A DNA stretch of 64,000 bases from assembly GCF_019249655.2 (NCBI RefSeq), contig NZ_CP137557.1, forward strand, positions 2,699,001 through 2,763,000, in the 5' to 3' direction. This document shows, piece after piece, positions 27,801 through 36,572 of the stretch (the first letter of the stretch is position 1; every line of letters starts with the position of its first letter). The notes beneath the pieces were generated by a model, which saw only the letters and a list, made by a program, of their open reading frames with translations, was not told where the DNA came from and did not search any database. This DNA comes from Segatella copri. GTDB taxonomy: Bacteria; Bacteroidota; Bacteroidia; Bacteroidales; Bacteroidaceae. The position numbers were made by a program, and so were the translations under genes.

Positions 27801-28697
27801 CCATTCGATGTTACCCTGAACCTCAACGGCATCGCCAAGCTCGACAAGATTCACTATGTGCCAGCTTCAGAACGAGAAACCAACGGACAGATTCAGAAGG
27901 GTAAGTTCGCCATCAGTAACGATGGTATCAACTGGACAGAAACAGGAAGCTTCGACTGGAAGAACGAGGATGCCGTAAAGGAATACCAGTTCAAGGGCAA
28001 CCCAGAGGCGCAGTATATCAAGATGACCGTAGAGGAAGCCAGAGGCGGACAAGGTTCGGGAACCGAGATGTACGTATTCAAGATGCCAGGCAGCAAGATG
28101 GAGAAGGCTGGCGATATCAACCACGACGGACGCATCGACGAGAACGATTTCACCTCTTATCTCAACTACTTCGGATTGCGCAAGGGCGACAAGGACTTCG
28201 AGGGCTACGTAAGCAAGGGCGATATCAACGGCAACGGTCACATTGATGCCTACGACATCTCCGTGGTAGCTACCCAGCTGAAGAGCGGCGTAAGCAGCAA
28301 GCAGGTTCCTGCCATATCAGGCAGCATCAGTCTCATAGCCGACAAGAAGGTATACAAGGCAGGCGAGACCATCACCCTCACCATCAAGGGCAAGGATCTC
28401 GTATCACTCAATGCCTTGAGCTTCGCTCTGCCATACAGTGCCAGCGAATATGAGTTCATCGGCGTAGACGTGAAAGACATGGGCAAGATGGAGAATATCA
28501 CCAAAGACCGTCTGCACTCAGATGGCAGCAAGGTACTCTACCCTAGCTTCGTGAACATGGGCGAACAGCCTGCCGTTGAGGGAACCCACGATCTCTTCAC
28601 CATCAAGTTGAAGGCAAAGAAGGCTTGCAAGCCAGCCTTTAAGCTGAATCAGCTGATGATGGTAGATAAATTCCTGCGTGTAAAGAGTGAAAAATAG
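24807..28697 (+). CDS. Secreted multidomain GH31 alpha-glycosidase with FN3, F5/8C, dockerin-like and cohesin-like domains
   Basis: A 1296-residue exported enzyme; the signal peptide ends near VANA at 26. The GH31 region covers about 60-760; candidate nucleophile D432 in KTDVAWVGDGY and acid/base D484 in WSGDQTGGDW, then DUF5110-like strands. After it come a fibronectin III domain (about 870-965), a discoidin-like domain (about 975-1090), a pair of dockerin-type calcium loops (DINHDGRIDENDF and DINGNGHIDAYDI, about 1101-1160) and a cohesin-like domain from about 1170 to the end. GH31 covers alpha-glucosidase, xylosidase and galactosidase activities; which applies is unclear. Confidence 0.88.
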   Translation: MSNIYKKLSVGNLMAMAVTLPMVANATNPASPLLPSAPDAQKASQTVKTGDVQILRINPTLVEIVFANQQRVAVDFYGESVFRIFEDRNDGVMRAPEAKPEASILVDNPRTSVNKLNVEEKDNSIIVSTGKAQVIFDKATQLFKIINLENGKTVAEQIAQAQFTPEKVTLSLREQPDEYFFGGGVQNGRFSHKGEKIEIVNTNNWVDGGVASPAPFYWSTAGYGFMWYTFKPGLYDFGSTQNGKVELSHESKNLDVFFMVGEKPTDLLDGYYQLTGNPVLLPKFGFYEGHLNAYNRDYWKETDNANAMVFEDGKAYKESASDKSGIKESLNGEKNNYQFSARAAIDRYIKHDMPLGWFLPNDGYGAGYGQDSTLDGNIQNLKLFGDYARKHGVEIGLWTQSDLHPKQGIEALLQRDIVKEVGHAGVRVLKTDVAWVGDGYSFGLNGVSDVAQIMPYYGENARPFIISLDGWAGTQRYASIWSGDQTGGDWEYIRFHIPTFIGAGLSGISNITSDNDGIFGGKNPIVNMREFEWKAFTAMGLNMDGWGRNAKYPHILGEPATSVNRWYLKLKSELMPYIYTAAHEAVTGKPLVRAMFLDDANPYTLGKATQYQFMCGPSFLVAPIYKETKMDKEGNDIRNGIYLPEGEWVDYFSGHIYKGGRIINEYDAPFWKLPVFVKRGAIIPMVNPNNNVSQIDNTQRIFELYPYGESDYSLYDDDGKTELYRLGEHASTHIHSSLQKNRLTVHIYKTVGSFQGQEKNQATELRINLSQMPKKLTAKMGGKSVKLTQVNSLDELNNTENSWFYNEAPQLNRFATKGSEFEKKDIHKNPMVYVRLAKTDITANDVELRMDGYQMDDADVMLHSTGALAAPQASMKENKNANKAFTLTAAWNTQTNADYYEMKVDGMIHSTIRGTEFTVENLKPETDYEVQVRAVNKDGVSDWTTLQAHTIKDPLDEAIHDITATNSVEDWGGLDVSKMFDFNEKNFWHTNYYKKDILPFDVTLNLNGIAKLDKIHYVPASERETNGQIQKGKFAISNDGINWTETGSFDWKNEDAVKEYQFKGNPEAQYIKMTVEEARGGQGSGTEMYVFKMPGSKMEKAGDINHDGRIDENDFTSYLNYFGLRKGDKDFEGYVSKGDINGNGHIDAYDISVVATQLKSGVSSKQVPAISGSISLIADKKVYKAGETITLTIKGKDLVSLNALSFALPYSASEYEFIGVDVKDMGKMENITKDRLHSDGSKVLYPSFVNMGEQPAVEGTHDLFTIKLKAKKACKPAFKLNQLMMVDKFLRVKSEK

Positions 28698-28720
28698 CCA
28701 TTTTTGGTAAAATACTATTT

Positions 28721-28765
28721 AATTCTGTAAATTATCCAAAATAATATTGGATTTTTTACAGAATT
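28721..28765. promoter_or_regulatory. 45-nt interrupted palindrome upstream of perR
   Basis: AATTCTGTAAA (28721-28731) and TTTACAGAATT (28755-28765) pair, and inside them ATCCAA (28734-28739) pairs with TTGGAT (28747-28752). It ends 1 bp before the -33 box of the perR promoter. It may be an operator or the GH31 terminator. Confidence 0.6.
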
Positions 28766-28766
28766 A

Positions 28767-28798
28767 TTTGGTGGTTACAAAAAAAGTTCGTACCTTTG
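28767..28798 (+). promoter_or_regulatory. perR-rubrerythrin promoter
   Basis: TTTG (28767-28770), 20-bp spacer, TACCTTTG (28791-28798). The ATG is 32 bp downstream. Confidence 0.78.
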
Positions 28799-28829
28799 CA
28801 ACCGTAAAACAAAACTTAGAGTTAAGAGC

Positions 28830-29252
28830 ATGAAGAAATCAGAAGCATACACTCGATTGATGGAGAGAGGAATCCGCCCTTCAATGCAAAGGCTGGCCAT
28901 TATGGATTACCTTATCAACCATCCCATCCATCCAACGATAGATGACGTGTACCAAGCACTGTCTAATAAGGTGCCAACCCTGAGTCGCACCACAGTATAT
29001 AACACGCTCCGTATGTTGAGCGAGAATCAGGCAGCACAGATGATTACCATCGACGAACATCGCGTTTGTTATGATGGCAACGTTGAAAGCCACGTACACT
29101 TCTACTGCAAGAAATGCGGTAAGATTATCGACCTCTTCGGTGAACAGGCGCCAAAACTGGAAGGCGAGAAAACCGTGGAAGGTAATATCATACAGGAGGA
29201 GCAGCTCTACTACAAGGGTATCTGCGCCAAATGTGCCAAAAAGTTGAATTAA
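28830..29252 (+). CDS. Fur-family regulator, PerR-like
   Basis: A 140-residue Fur-fold metalloregulator. The N-terminal winged helix includes RPSMQRLAIMDYLINHPIHPT and LSRTTVYNTLRMLSEN (recognition helix). The C-terminal half has metal ligands in ESHVHFYCKKCGKIID and a structural zinc pair in CAKCAKK. It is immediately followed by rubrerythrin, the usual peroxide-response partner, so PerR is the likely type. A palindrome precedes its promoter and may be its operator. Confidence 0.85.
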   Translation: MKKSEAYTRLMERGIRPSMQRLAIMDYLINHPIHPTIDDVYQALSNKVPTLSRTTVYNTLRMLSENQAAQMITIDEHRVCYDGNVESHVHFYCKKCGKIIDLFGEQAPKLEGEKTVEGNIIQEEQLYYKGICAKCAKKLN

Positions 29253-29287
29253 CTCATATACAATAACATTATAAATACATTAACATT

Positions 29288-29848
29288 ATGAAGAAGAAAT
29301 TTATTTGCACAGTTTGTGGTTATATTTACGAGGGAACAGAAGCTCCAGAGAAGTGCCCTATCTGCAAGGCTCCAGCCAGCAAGTTCAAGGAGATGGAAGA
29401 TTCTGTAGATGACGACTTGACATTCGCTACAGTTCACGTTCTCGGCCAGGCATACAAGGATAGCGTTAACGAGGAGGTCATCAAGGGTTTGAAGGATCAC
29501 TTCGCAGGTGAGTGCGGTGAGGTTGGTATGTATCTCGCTATGGCTCGCCAGGCAGACCGCGAGGGTTACCCAGAGATTGCAGAGGCTTACAAGCGCTATG
29601 CTTTCGAGGAGGCAGACCACGCTTCTCGCTTCGCAGAGTTGCTGGGTGAGGTTTTGGGTGACACCAAGAGCAACCTCGAGGCTCGTATCGCTGCAGAAAA
29701 GGGTGCTTGCGAGGACAAGTTCCGCATCGCTAAGCTCGCTAAGGAGCAGGGATCTGACGCTATCCACGACACTGTTCACGAGATGGCCAAGGACGAGGCT
29801 CGCCACTGCGCAGGCTTCGCTGGTCTCTACAAGCGCTATTTTAAGTAA
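29288..29848 (+). CDS. Reverse-type rubrerythrin (rubredoxin domain first)
   Basis: A 186-residue peroxide-reducing non-heme iron protein. The N-terminal rubredoxin has C7, C10, C23 and C26 (ICTVCGY, KCPICKA). The C-terminal four-helix erythrin domain has the di-iron motifs [27 protein letters not shown] and [12 protein letters not shown]. The order is the reverse of classic rubrerythrin. It should protect against H2O2 and is probably under the PerR-like regulator located 36 bp upstream. Confidence 0.92.
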   Translation: MKKKFICTVCGYIYEGTEAPEKCPICKAPASKFKEMEDSVDDDLTFATVHVLGQAYKDSVNEEVIKGLKDHFAGECGEVGMYLAMARQADREGYPEIAEAYKRYAFEEADHASRFAELLGEVLGDTKSNLEARIAAEKGACEDKFRIAKLAKEQGSDAIHDTVHEMAKDEARHCAGFAGLYKRYFK

Positions 29849-29935
29849 TCCGCCAGGGTTGCCCCAAAAAGGCATCGGATTACTGGGTATAGATTGAAAT
29901 ATGATTACATAAGTAAAAGTATTCAACCCAAGATA

Positions 29936-29985
29936 AAAGGACCTGCACAGAGAGGATTCACATACCCTCCTTGCGCAGGCCCTTT
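29936..29985 (+). terminator. Terminator after rubrerythrin
   Basis: AAAGGACCTGC pairs with GCAGGCCCTTT, one A-C mismatch, with inner pairing AGAGG/CCTCC. It ends in CCTTT and separates rubrerythrin from tamB. Confidence 0.65.
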
Positions 29986-30002
29986 CAGTCGTTTAGGCAA
30001 AC

Positions 30003-33000
30003 ATGGCAGGTGGGAAGGCCTCAGCCATGGGATATACTAGTCAAGAATATAAAAAACAAAACGCTCTGAAACGCTTTAAGCATATCATCAACTGCATCGT
30101 ATGGACGATATTCTCGCTCTACGTTTTGCTCATCGTACTGTTGCATCTGCCACCAGTACAAACCTTCTTTGGCTCTACCATTGCCGACGCTCTCAGCAAA
30201 AAATTCGGAACAGAAGTGAGTGTGGGCAGAGTAAACCTTGGTTTCCTTAATCGTATCATCATCGACAATGTGAGAATGCTAGACCAGAAAGGCGACAGCA
30301 TGATCTATGCCACCCGTCTATCTGCCAAGGTGGATATTCTCCCTTTGAAGGATGGAAAGATCTCCATCTCTTCTGCCCAACTGTTTGGCCTGAATGCCAA
30401 CCTTTACAAGCAGGATGACAAGAGCCCACTCAACATACAGTTTGTACTCGATTCTCTGGCTTCTAAGGATACCACCAAGCATACTCCACTCGACCTACAC
30501 ATCGGTAGCGTAATCATCCGCCATGGTGCCATCGCCTATAACCAGCGCAACGTGGCAGACCCAAGCGGCGTGTTCTCTACCCATCATATCGGCGTAAGAA
30601 ACCTATCTGCGCATATCGTATTAAATCATTTAACTGACAACGATATCCATCTGCTGGTAAAGAAGATAGCACTGACGGATAAATCAGGACTTGAACTCAA
30701 GAATCTTTCTTTCAAATTCGATGCAGACAAGCAGAAAGCCAGACTGAGTAACTTCATCCTAGAACTTCCCCACTCCAGTTTGCAGCTGGAAGACCTGCTT
30801 GCTTCTTACCGCACAGACGACAAGGGCAAGCTCATCAGCGAATCGCTTCAATTTGAAGGCGGCATCAAGCCATCGCATATCACGCTGGCGGATGTGGCAT
30901 GCTTTGCACCTATCCTCCGTAAATGGAATGATGCCCTGCTGCTAAGCACCCATTTCTCAGGAACCAGTTCTTCTGCACACATCCACCATCTGAGTCTGAA
31001 CACAGAAAGCGGCAGCGTGGTGCTCGAAGCCAACGCTAAGGCGAACAAGTGGGACAACCAATTACGCTGGAACGTAAACATCGAAAAGCTGAAGGTTTCG
31101 GATGATGGCATCAGCCACATTGCACAGAACCTGGGCAACAAGGTGAAGATACCGAAGGAAGTGCTCCGCCTGGGCAACATCCACTATCAGGGCAACATTC
31201 ATGGCAAGAACATAACAGGCAGCAAAGAGAAGAACAAAGCAGGCAGCAAGGGAAACAGGAATGCAGCCTCAACCAACCTGATTGCAGCGAAAGGCATCCT
31301 GCGAACTGACGTAGGAAACGTACAGCTCGACCTTTCGAAAAATGGAAATCTGCTGCATGCCAGCGTTGATACCAGGAGCATCAACCTGGGCAAAATTTTA
31401 GACAACAGGAAATTCGGAACCATCGCTGCCAAGATAGATGCATGCGGAACCACCCAGCATCTGATGGCTAACGGAAATATAGGACATATCATGTTCAACA
31501 AATATAATTTCCGCAATATCAAGCTGGATGGCAGCTATAACAAAGGACTCATCAATGGACTTGCTTCCATCGCTGACCCAAATATCAAACTGCAGGTAGC
31601 AGGAAAATACAATATCAAAAGAAAACTCTATGATGCCACCCTCAACCTGGAGCACCTGCAACCTGCTGTGCTCGGCGTGAAGATGGCAGACAAGGAATAT
31701 ACGCTGAACGATATCAAGGTAAGCGCCAAGAACGAAGGTGACGACAGCTATCTGGACATGGAAGCACCCTTCGCCGACCTGCACGTGAAAGGCAGATACG
31801 ATTACGCAACATTGGTACAAAGCATGACCAACATGATAGCCAGTAAGCTGCCTACCCTGCCAGGCATCGGAAAGACAAGCAAGAAGGTGCACAACGACTT
31901 TACCATCCAGGCGCAGATAACCTCTACCGAGATTCTGCAACGCATGCTGGGCATACCTCTGCAGATAGCAGAACCCGTATATATAGACGGAAACCTCTCG
32001 GACAACGACCGATCCGTGAATCTCTATGCCTCCCTTCCAGCCTTTGCCTACAACGGCAAAGCCTACAATGGCGGCAAGCTGCAGATGCATACCACAGGCG
32101 ACACGCTGAAGGTGGATGCACAGATACAGAAAGGACTGGCGGGTGAAAACGGAATAGAACTGCACGTGAATGCAGCCGCTGCCGACAACACCCTGAAGGC
32201 TATGCTGGGTTACGACAACCACTCGGAGAAGACACCTATCAAGGCGGCACTGAATGCCGAGGCGCAATTCTACAAGGCAGACGGAGACATCTCTACTGCC
32301 CACATCGGCATCCAGCCATCCGTGGTGCATATCGGAAACAAGCCATGGCAGGTGCATCCGGCAGAAATCATCTACAGCAAGAATCATCTGCAGATAGAAG
32401 ATTTCGCCATCAGTCATAATAACCAGGAGATTGCCATCAACGGACTGGCTACGCCTAATAAGGAAGACTCCATCGTGGCGCAGCTGAAAGATGTGGATGT
32501 GGAGTACATCCTGAATCTGGTTAACTTCCACTCGGTGGATTTCGCAGGAAAAGCTTCAGGAAAGGCCATCGTGAAGAGCATCTTCAACGACCCGGATGCC
32601 TATGCGCAACTTGACGTAAAGGACTTTGAATTTGAGCAGGGTCCACTGGGCGTGCTCCATGCCAACGTAAACTTCAACAAGGAAGAGAGCCAGATAGACA
32701 TCAAGGCAGTGGCTGATGACGGACCGGAACATCAGACGCTCATCGACGGCTATGTATCGCCTAAACGCAACTACATAGACCTGGGTATCGAGGCGCAAGG
32801 CACCAACATGAAATTCCTGGAAAGCTTCTGCGGCAGTTTCATGAACAACATACAGGCATGGTGCAGGGGTAAGCTGAACGTAGTAGGCGACCTGAGCAAC
32901 ATCAATCTGGTGGGCGACATTGTGGCAAACGGCAAGATGCACATGAAGCAGCTGGGCACAGACTACAGTTTCAAGAACCTGAGGGCGCATGCCATTCCGG

Positions 33001-34457
33001 ATGACATCCAGCTGCTGGGAGACACCATCTACGACCGCAACCACAACTTTGCGATAGTAAATGGAGGCATCCACCACAAGCACCTGACCCGACTGAGCTA
33101 CGACATCGACCTGAAGGCACACAACTTCCTGGGCTACGACACCCATGAGTTTGGCGACAACACCTTCTACGGCACGGTATATGCCACCGGCAAGGTAGGC
33201 ATCCACGGCAAGAGCGGCGAAACCATCATCGACATTGATGCCCAGCCGGAAGCCGGTAGTATCTTTGTATATAATGTGGCAAGTCCTGACGCCATCAGCG
33301 ACAAGAGCTTCATCCACTGGCACGAAATCATTCCGCAGCTTGCCGACAGCATCCCTACCATCAAGGAAGAGGATGACATCGACTTCTCGTCGGATATGCG
33401 AATCAACTTCCTCATCAATACGAACGAGAATCTGACACTGAAGCTGATGATGGATGCACAGAGCGGAGACTGTATCACGCTGAACGGCAACGGAGTAATC
33501 AGAGCCAACTGGTTTAACAAGGGTTCGTTCGATATGTTCGGCAACTATGTGGTAGACCACGGCGTATATAAGCTCACCATCCAGAATGTACTCAAGAAGG
33601 ACTTCGAGTTTATGCCGGGCGGAACCATCGCCTTCGGTGGAAACCCATACAATGCTCCACTCAACCTGCAGGCAAAATATACGGTGAATGGAGTTCCGCT
33701 GAGCGACCTGAGCATCGGACGTTCGTTCTCAGCCAACAATATCAGAGTAGACTGTCTGATGAACATCACGGGCACGCCGCAGAGTCCGAAGGTAGATTTC
33801 TCGATGGACCTGCCTACAGTGAATGCAGATGCCAAGCAGATGATTTACTCCATCATCAATTCGCAGGAAGAGATGAACCAGCAGGTGCTCTATCTGCTTG
33901 CCATCGGCCGCTTCTACGCACAGACCAACAACAACCAGGCTAGTGAGGATGCCGCCCAGCAAAGTCAGACTTCGCTGGCGATGCAGAGTTTCCTGAGTGG
34001 AACCATCTCGCAGCAAATCAACACGGTGCTGTCGAATGTGGTAAAGAGTAACAACTGGAACTTCGGAGCCAACATCTCTACGGGTGATGAAGGATTCAAC
34101 AATGCGGAATATGAGGGCATCTTGAGTGGAAGGCTGCTGAACAACAGACTGCTCTTCAACGGTCAGTTTGGCTATCGCGATAACGCCAATGCCACCCAGA
34201 GTTTCATCGGAGACTTCGACCTGCGCTATCTCATCTATCCGAACGGCAACCTTGCCATCCGCATGTATAACCAGACCAACGACCGCTATTTCACCAGAAA
34301 CAGCCTGAACACCCAAGGCTTGGGTCTGATTATGAAGAAAGACTTCAATGGCTGGCGAGACCTCTTCGGTATCAAGAAGAAGAAAATGAAGATGAAGACG
34401 AAGAAGGAAAAGAAGAAGGAAAAGGAAAAAAAGGAAGAGAAAAAGAGCACGAAATAA
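30003..34457 (+). CDS. TamB-like translocation and assembly module protein
   Basis: A 1484-residue AsmA/TamB-superfamily protein that bridges inner and outer membranes for outer-membrane protein or lipid traffic. One membrane helix lies at about 28-50 (IVWTIFSLYVLLIVLLHLP). The body is long repetitive beta strand, and the C-terminal DUF490/TamB domain includes FDMFGNYVVDHGVYKLTIQNV and GTISQQINTVLSNVVKSNNWNFGANIS in pieces. The last 30 residues are almost all Lys and Glu, an unusual tail. The start is uncertain; an ATG at 30027 would drop eight residues. Confidence 0.87.
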   Translation: MAGGKASAMGYTSQEYKKQNALKRFKHIINCIVWTIFSLYVLLIVLLHLPPVQTFFGSTIADALSKKFGTEVSVGRVNLGFLNRIIIDNVRMLDQKGDSMIYATRLSAKVDILPLKDGKISISSAQLFGLNANLYKQDDKSPLNIQFVLDSLASKDTTKHTPLDLHIGSVIIRHGAIAYNQRNVADPSGVFSTHHIGVRNLSAHIVLNHLTDNDIHLLVKKIALTDKSGLELKNLSFKFDADKQKARLSNFILELPHSSLQLEDLLASYRTDDKGKLISESLQFEGGIKPSHITLADVACFAPILRKWNDALLLSTHFSGTSSSAHIHHLSLNTESGSVVLEANAKANKWDNQLRWNVNIEKLKVSDDGISHIAQNLGNKVKIPKEVLRLGNIHYQGNIHGKNITGSKEKNKAGSKGNRNAASTNLIAAKGILRTDVGNVQLDLSKNGNLLHASVDTRSINLGKILDNRKFGTIAAKIDACGTTQHLMANGNIGHIMFNKYNFRNIKLDGSYNKGLINGLASIADPNIKLQVAGKYNIKRKLYDATLNLEHLQPAVLGVKMADKEYTLNDIKVSAKNEGDDSYLDMEAPFADLHVKGRYDYATLVQSMTNMIASKLPTLPGIGKTSKKVHNDFTIQAQITSTEILQRMLGIPLQIAEPVYIDGNLSDNDRSVNLYASLPAFAYNGKAYNGGKLQMHTTGDTLKVDAQIQKGLAGENGIELHVNAAAADNTLKAMLGYDNHSEKTPIKAALNAEAQFYKADGDISTAHIGIQPSVVHIGNKPWQVHPAEIIYSKNHLQIEDFAISHNNQEIAINGLATPNKEDSIVAQLKDVDVEYILNLVNFHSVDFAGKASGKAIVKSIFNDPDAYAQLDVKDFEFEQGPLGVLHANVNFNKEESQIDIKAVADDGPEHQTLIDGYVSPKRNYIDLGIEAQGTNMKFLESFCGSFMNNIQAWCRGKLNVVGDLSNINLVGDIVANGKMHMKQLGTDYSFKNLRAHAIPDDIQLLGDTIYDRNHNFAIVNGGIHHKHLTRLSYDIDLKAHNFLGYDTHEFGDNTFYGTVYATGKVGIHGKSGETIIDIDAQPEAGSIFVYNVASPDAISDKSFIHWHEIIPQLADSIPTIKEEDDIDFSSDMRINFLINTNENLTLKLMMDAQSGDCITLNGNGVIRANWFNKGSFDMFGNYVVDHGVYKLTIQNVLKKDFEFMPGGTIAFGGNPYNAPLNLQAKYTVNGVPLSDLSIGRSFSANNIRVDCLMNITGTPQSPKVDFSMDLPTVNADAKQMIYSIINSQEEMNQQVLYLLAIGRFYAQTNNNQASEDAAQQSQTSLAMQSFLSGTISQQINTVLSNVVKSNNWNFGANISTGDEGFNNAEYEGILSGRLLNNRLLFNGQFGYRDNANATQSFIGDFDLRYLIYPNGNLAIRMYNQTNDRYFTRNSLNTQGLGLIMKKDFNGWRDLFGIKKKKMKMKTKKEKKKEKEKKEEKKSTK

Positions 34458-34460
34458 GGT

Positions 34461-34541
34461 AGTGTCACTAGGCTCAGCAGAGCTGCCGACTGCAGTCAGC
34501 AGACGTGCTGACTAGGCTCGGCAGAGCTGTTGAGTCTAGTG
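34461..34541. other. Structured intergenic block after tamB
   Basis: ACTAGGCTCAGCAGAGCTG (34467-34485) recurs with one change at 34511-34529, framed by CACTAG (34466-34471) and CTAGTG (34536-34541), with small palindromes inside (GACTGCAGTC). The rest of the gap to 34652 shows only loose repeats and no gene. Confidence 0.5.
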
Positions 34542-34652
34542 GCAAACTCACAGAAGCAATACTCTTGAACCTGGAAAGCTATGCTTCCGAACTCGGAAAA
34601 CCATGCTCTCCGACTCGGGGTGTATATTTCCCAACATGGTGTACTAAACAAA

Positions 34653-34719
34653 AAAAACTCCTTTCATACTCAAGTTGCTGATTTTCAACCAAGCTAACTT
34701 AAGTGTGAAAGGAGTTTTT
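34653..34719 (-). terminator. Terminator of tRNA-Ser
   Basis: AAAAACTCCTTTCATACT (34653-34670) pairs with AGTGTGAAAGGAGTTTTT (34702-34719), one G-T pair, and ends in a T-run when read on the minus strand just past the tRNA. Confidence 0.75.
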
Positions 34720-34740
34720 ATTTCATCTGATATTTCCTTG

Positions 34741-34829
34741 CGGAAGATGAGGGATTCAAACCCCCGATACCCGGAAGAGGGTATACCGGATTTCGAGTCC
34801 AGCGCATTCGGTCACTCTGCCAATCTTCC
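34741..34829 (-). tRNA. tRNA-Ser (anticodon CGA)
   Basis: An 89-nt class II tRNA. The acceptor GGAAGAT/ATCTTCC pairs fully, the anticodon stem CTGGA/TCCGG frames loop CTCGAAA with anticodon CGA, and a long variable arm ATACCC/GGGTAT is present as expected for serine. The discriminator is G. CCA is not encoded. Confidence 0.93.
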
Positions 34830-34849
34830 TCGACTTATTTTGTCAGATG

Positions 34850-34880
34850 CAAAAGTACTACTTTTTTTGCATCCGACAAA
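34850..34880 (-). promoter_or_regulatory. tRNA-Ser promoter
   Basis: On the minus strand TTTG (34877-34880), 19-bp spacer, TACTTTTG (34850-34857); the tRNA starts 21 bp downstream. Confidence 0.7.
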
Positions 34881-34939
34881 ATATTCGGTTTATTTTTTAA
34901 CTAACTTAACGCTAGAAGCTAATTATTAAATAGCATTAC

Positions 34940-35003
34940 CCCCCATTTATCAATTTATTCCATTTATTAAATAGCTTTATCCCATTTATCAAATAGCTTT
35001 ATC
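34940..35003. repeat. 22-bp tandem repeat running into the trxB stop codon
   Basis: About two and a half copies of a unit reading GGGATAAAGCTATTT plus GATAAAT on the minus strand. The first copy contains the TAA stop of trxB. Confidence 0.8.
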
Positions 35004-35934
35004 CCAACTGCTGCAAATATCTATCTGCCTCGATAGCAGCCTTGGCACCCGAACCAGCGGCTACAACGCCCTGACGATAGATAGGGTCAGCTACATCGCC
35101 TGCAGCAAATACGCCAGGAAGATTGGTGCTGGCTGTGCCGGGAACCACCTTGATGAAGCCCTGATCATCCAAATCGATGACACCCTTGAAGAGGTCGGTG
35201 TTAGGCTTATGGCCGATAGCCAGGAAGAAACCATCGATAGCGATATCAAACTTCTCCTCGTTAGCCTCACCCATGTGGCGAACCAGGTGAGCACCTTGCA
35301 CTCCATCATCACCAAAGAGTCCAAGCGTATTGGTCTCAAAAAGAATCTCGATATTCTCCTTGTTCTTCACACGCTGCTGCATGATTTCTGCTGCACGGAG
35401 ATAAGGCTTGCGAACTATCATATACACCTTCTTGGCAAGACCGGAAAGATACATCGCCTCCTCGCAGGCAGTATCACCACCGCCCACTACGGCAACCACA
35501 CGCTTGCGATAGAAGAAACCATCGCAGGTAGCACAGGCAGATACGCCCTGTCCGCGATACTTCTCTTCATCTGCAAGACCGAGATACTTGGCAGATGCAC
35601 CGGTAGCAATGATAACGGTGTCAGCCTCGATTTCGTTGCCACGCTCATCCGTGAGATGATATGGGCGGGAACCGAAGTCAATCTTCTCAATGCTTCCGTC
35701 ACGGATATCAGCACCGAAACGGGCAGCCTGCTCCTTCATGTCCATCATCATCTGGGTGCCATCCACTCCGTTAGGATAGCCAGGGAAGTTTTCTACCTCT
35801 GTGGTGATGGTAAGCTGGCCGCCAGGCTGCATACCAGAATAAAGAACCGGGGTGAGTCCCGCTCTACCTGTATAGATGGCAGCGGTATATCCCGCAGGAC
35901 CGCTACCTATAATCAAAGTCTTTACTTTTTCCAT
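34999..35934 (-). CDS. trxB: Thioredoxin-disulfide reductase
   Basis: A 311-residue FAD/NADPH enzyme. FAD binding is IIGSGPAGYTAAIY at 8-21, the redox pair is C134/C137 in CATCDGF, NADPH binding is VVGGGDTACEEAMYL, and the second FAD motif is GVFAAGDVADP. It reduces thioredoxin in the cytoplasm. It is the third gene after queD and queE on the minus strand, with a 42-bp gap after queE. Confidence 0.95.
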   Translation of the reverse strand: MEKVKTLIIGSGPAGYTAAIYTGRAGLTPVLYSGMQPGGQLTITTEVENFPGYPNGVDGTQMMMDMKEQAARFGADIRDGSIEKIDFGSRPYHLTDERGNEIEADTVIIATGASAKYLGLADEEKYRGQGVSACATCDGFFYRKRVVAVVGGGDTACEEAMYLSGLAKKVYMIVRKPYLRAAEIMQQRVKNKENIEILFETNTLGLFGDDGVQGAHLVRHMGEANEEKFDIAIDGFFLAIGHKPNTDLFKGVIDLDDQGFIKVVPGTASTNLPGVFAAGDVADPIYRQGVVAAGSGAKAAIEADRYLQQLG

Positions 35935-35976
35935 GATGTTGTCTATATTTTAAATAAAATGATTGTTACTATAATG

Positions 35977-36561
35977 CTATCGGATACCCACAATCTTGTG
36001 CATCTGCACCGACAGCTGCCACTCTGGGTGAGCCTTGATATACTTGATGCACTCATTCAGGATAAGATAGTTTCTGCTATCGTTCCCCACATCGCATGGC
36101 TGCAAATAGCGGAAAGTGCAGGCAATGCCATGGTCGCTGATTTGATGTTCGCCATCGAATATCAGCTTCAGCTCATCTACCTGCTTTACTACAGGTTCCC
36201 CACCCTCGGTGAAATCTACCTTTGGAGAACAGGTTACCCAGTCGATACCTTCAGGAATGGCATGGGTTCCGTTGGTTTCCATCGAGAGATAATAGCCTGC
36301 CTGATGAAGGGTAGATATAAGTTGCTCATCAACCTGCAGAGAAGGTTCGCCACCCGTAAGGACAATGAAACGGCATTCGCCACCTTCTTCCAGGCATCTG
36401 GACAAGATATCATCTGCACTCATTTCGCTGTAGCCACGAAAATCGGTATCGCAGAAAGGGCATTTCAAGTTGCATCCACTCATCCGGACGAACACTGCAG
36501 GTCTGCCCATCCATCTGCCTTCACCCTGCAGCGAATAGAATATTTCGTTAACTTTATACAT
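35977..36561 (-). CDS. queE: 7-carboxy-7-deazaguanine synthase
   Basis: A 194-residue radical-SAM enzyme of queuosine synthesis. The cluster cysteines are C30, C34 and C37 in SGCNLKCPFCDTDF, preceded by the family opening IFYSLQGEGRWMGRPAVFVR. GGEPSLQ is the SAM-binding GGEP motif. It begins 11 bp after queD stops. No queC is in the window. Confidence 0.94.
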   Translation of the reverse strand: MYKVNEIFYSLQGEGRWMGRPAVFVRMSGCNLKCPFCDTDFRGYSEMSADDILSRCLEEGGECRFIVLTGGEPSLQVDEQLISTLHQAGYYLSMETNGTHAIPEGIDWVTCSPKVDFTEGGEPVVKQVDELKLIFDGEHQISDHGIACTFRYLQPCDVGNDSRNYLILNECIKYIKAHPEWQLSVQMHKIVGIR

Positions 36562-36572
36562 TTTCAGAATCT

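Noticed and set aside
31398..33560. Long open frames on the minus strand opposite tamB
   Set aside because: They mirror codon bias of tamB, have no recognisable domains and no promoter.
34675..34929. 84-codon plus-strand frame
   Set aside because: It covers tRNA-Ser on the opposite strand and its terminator.
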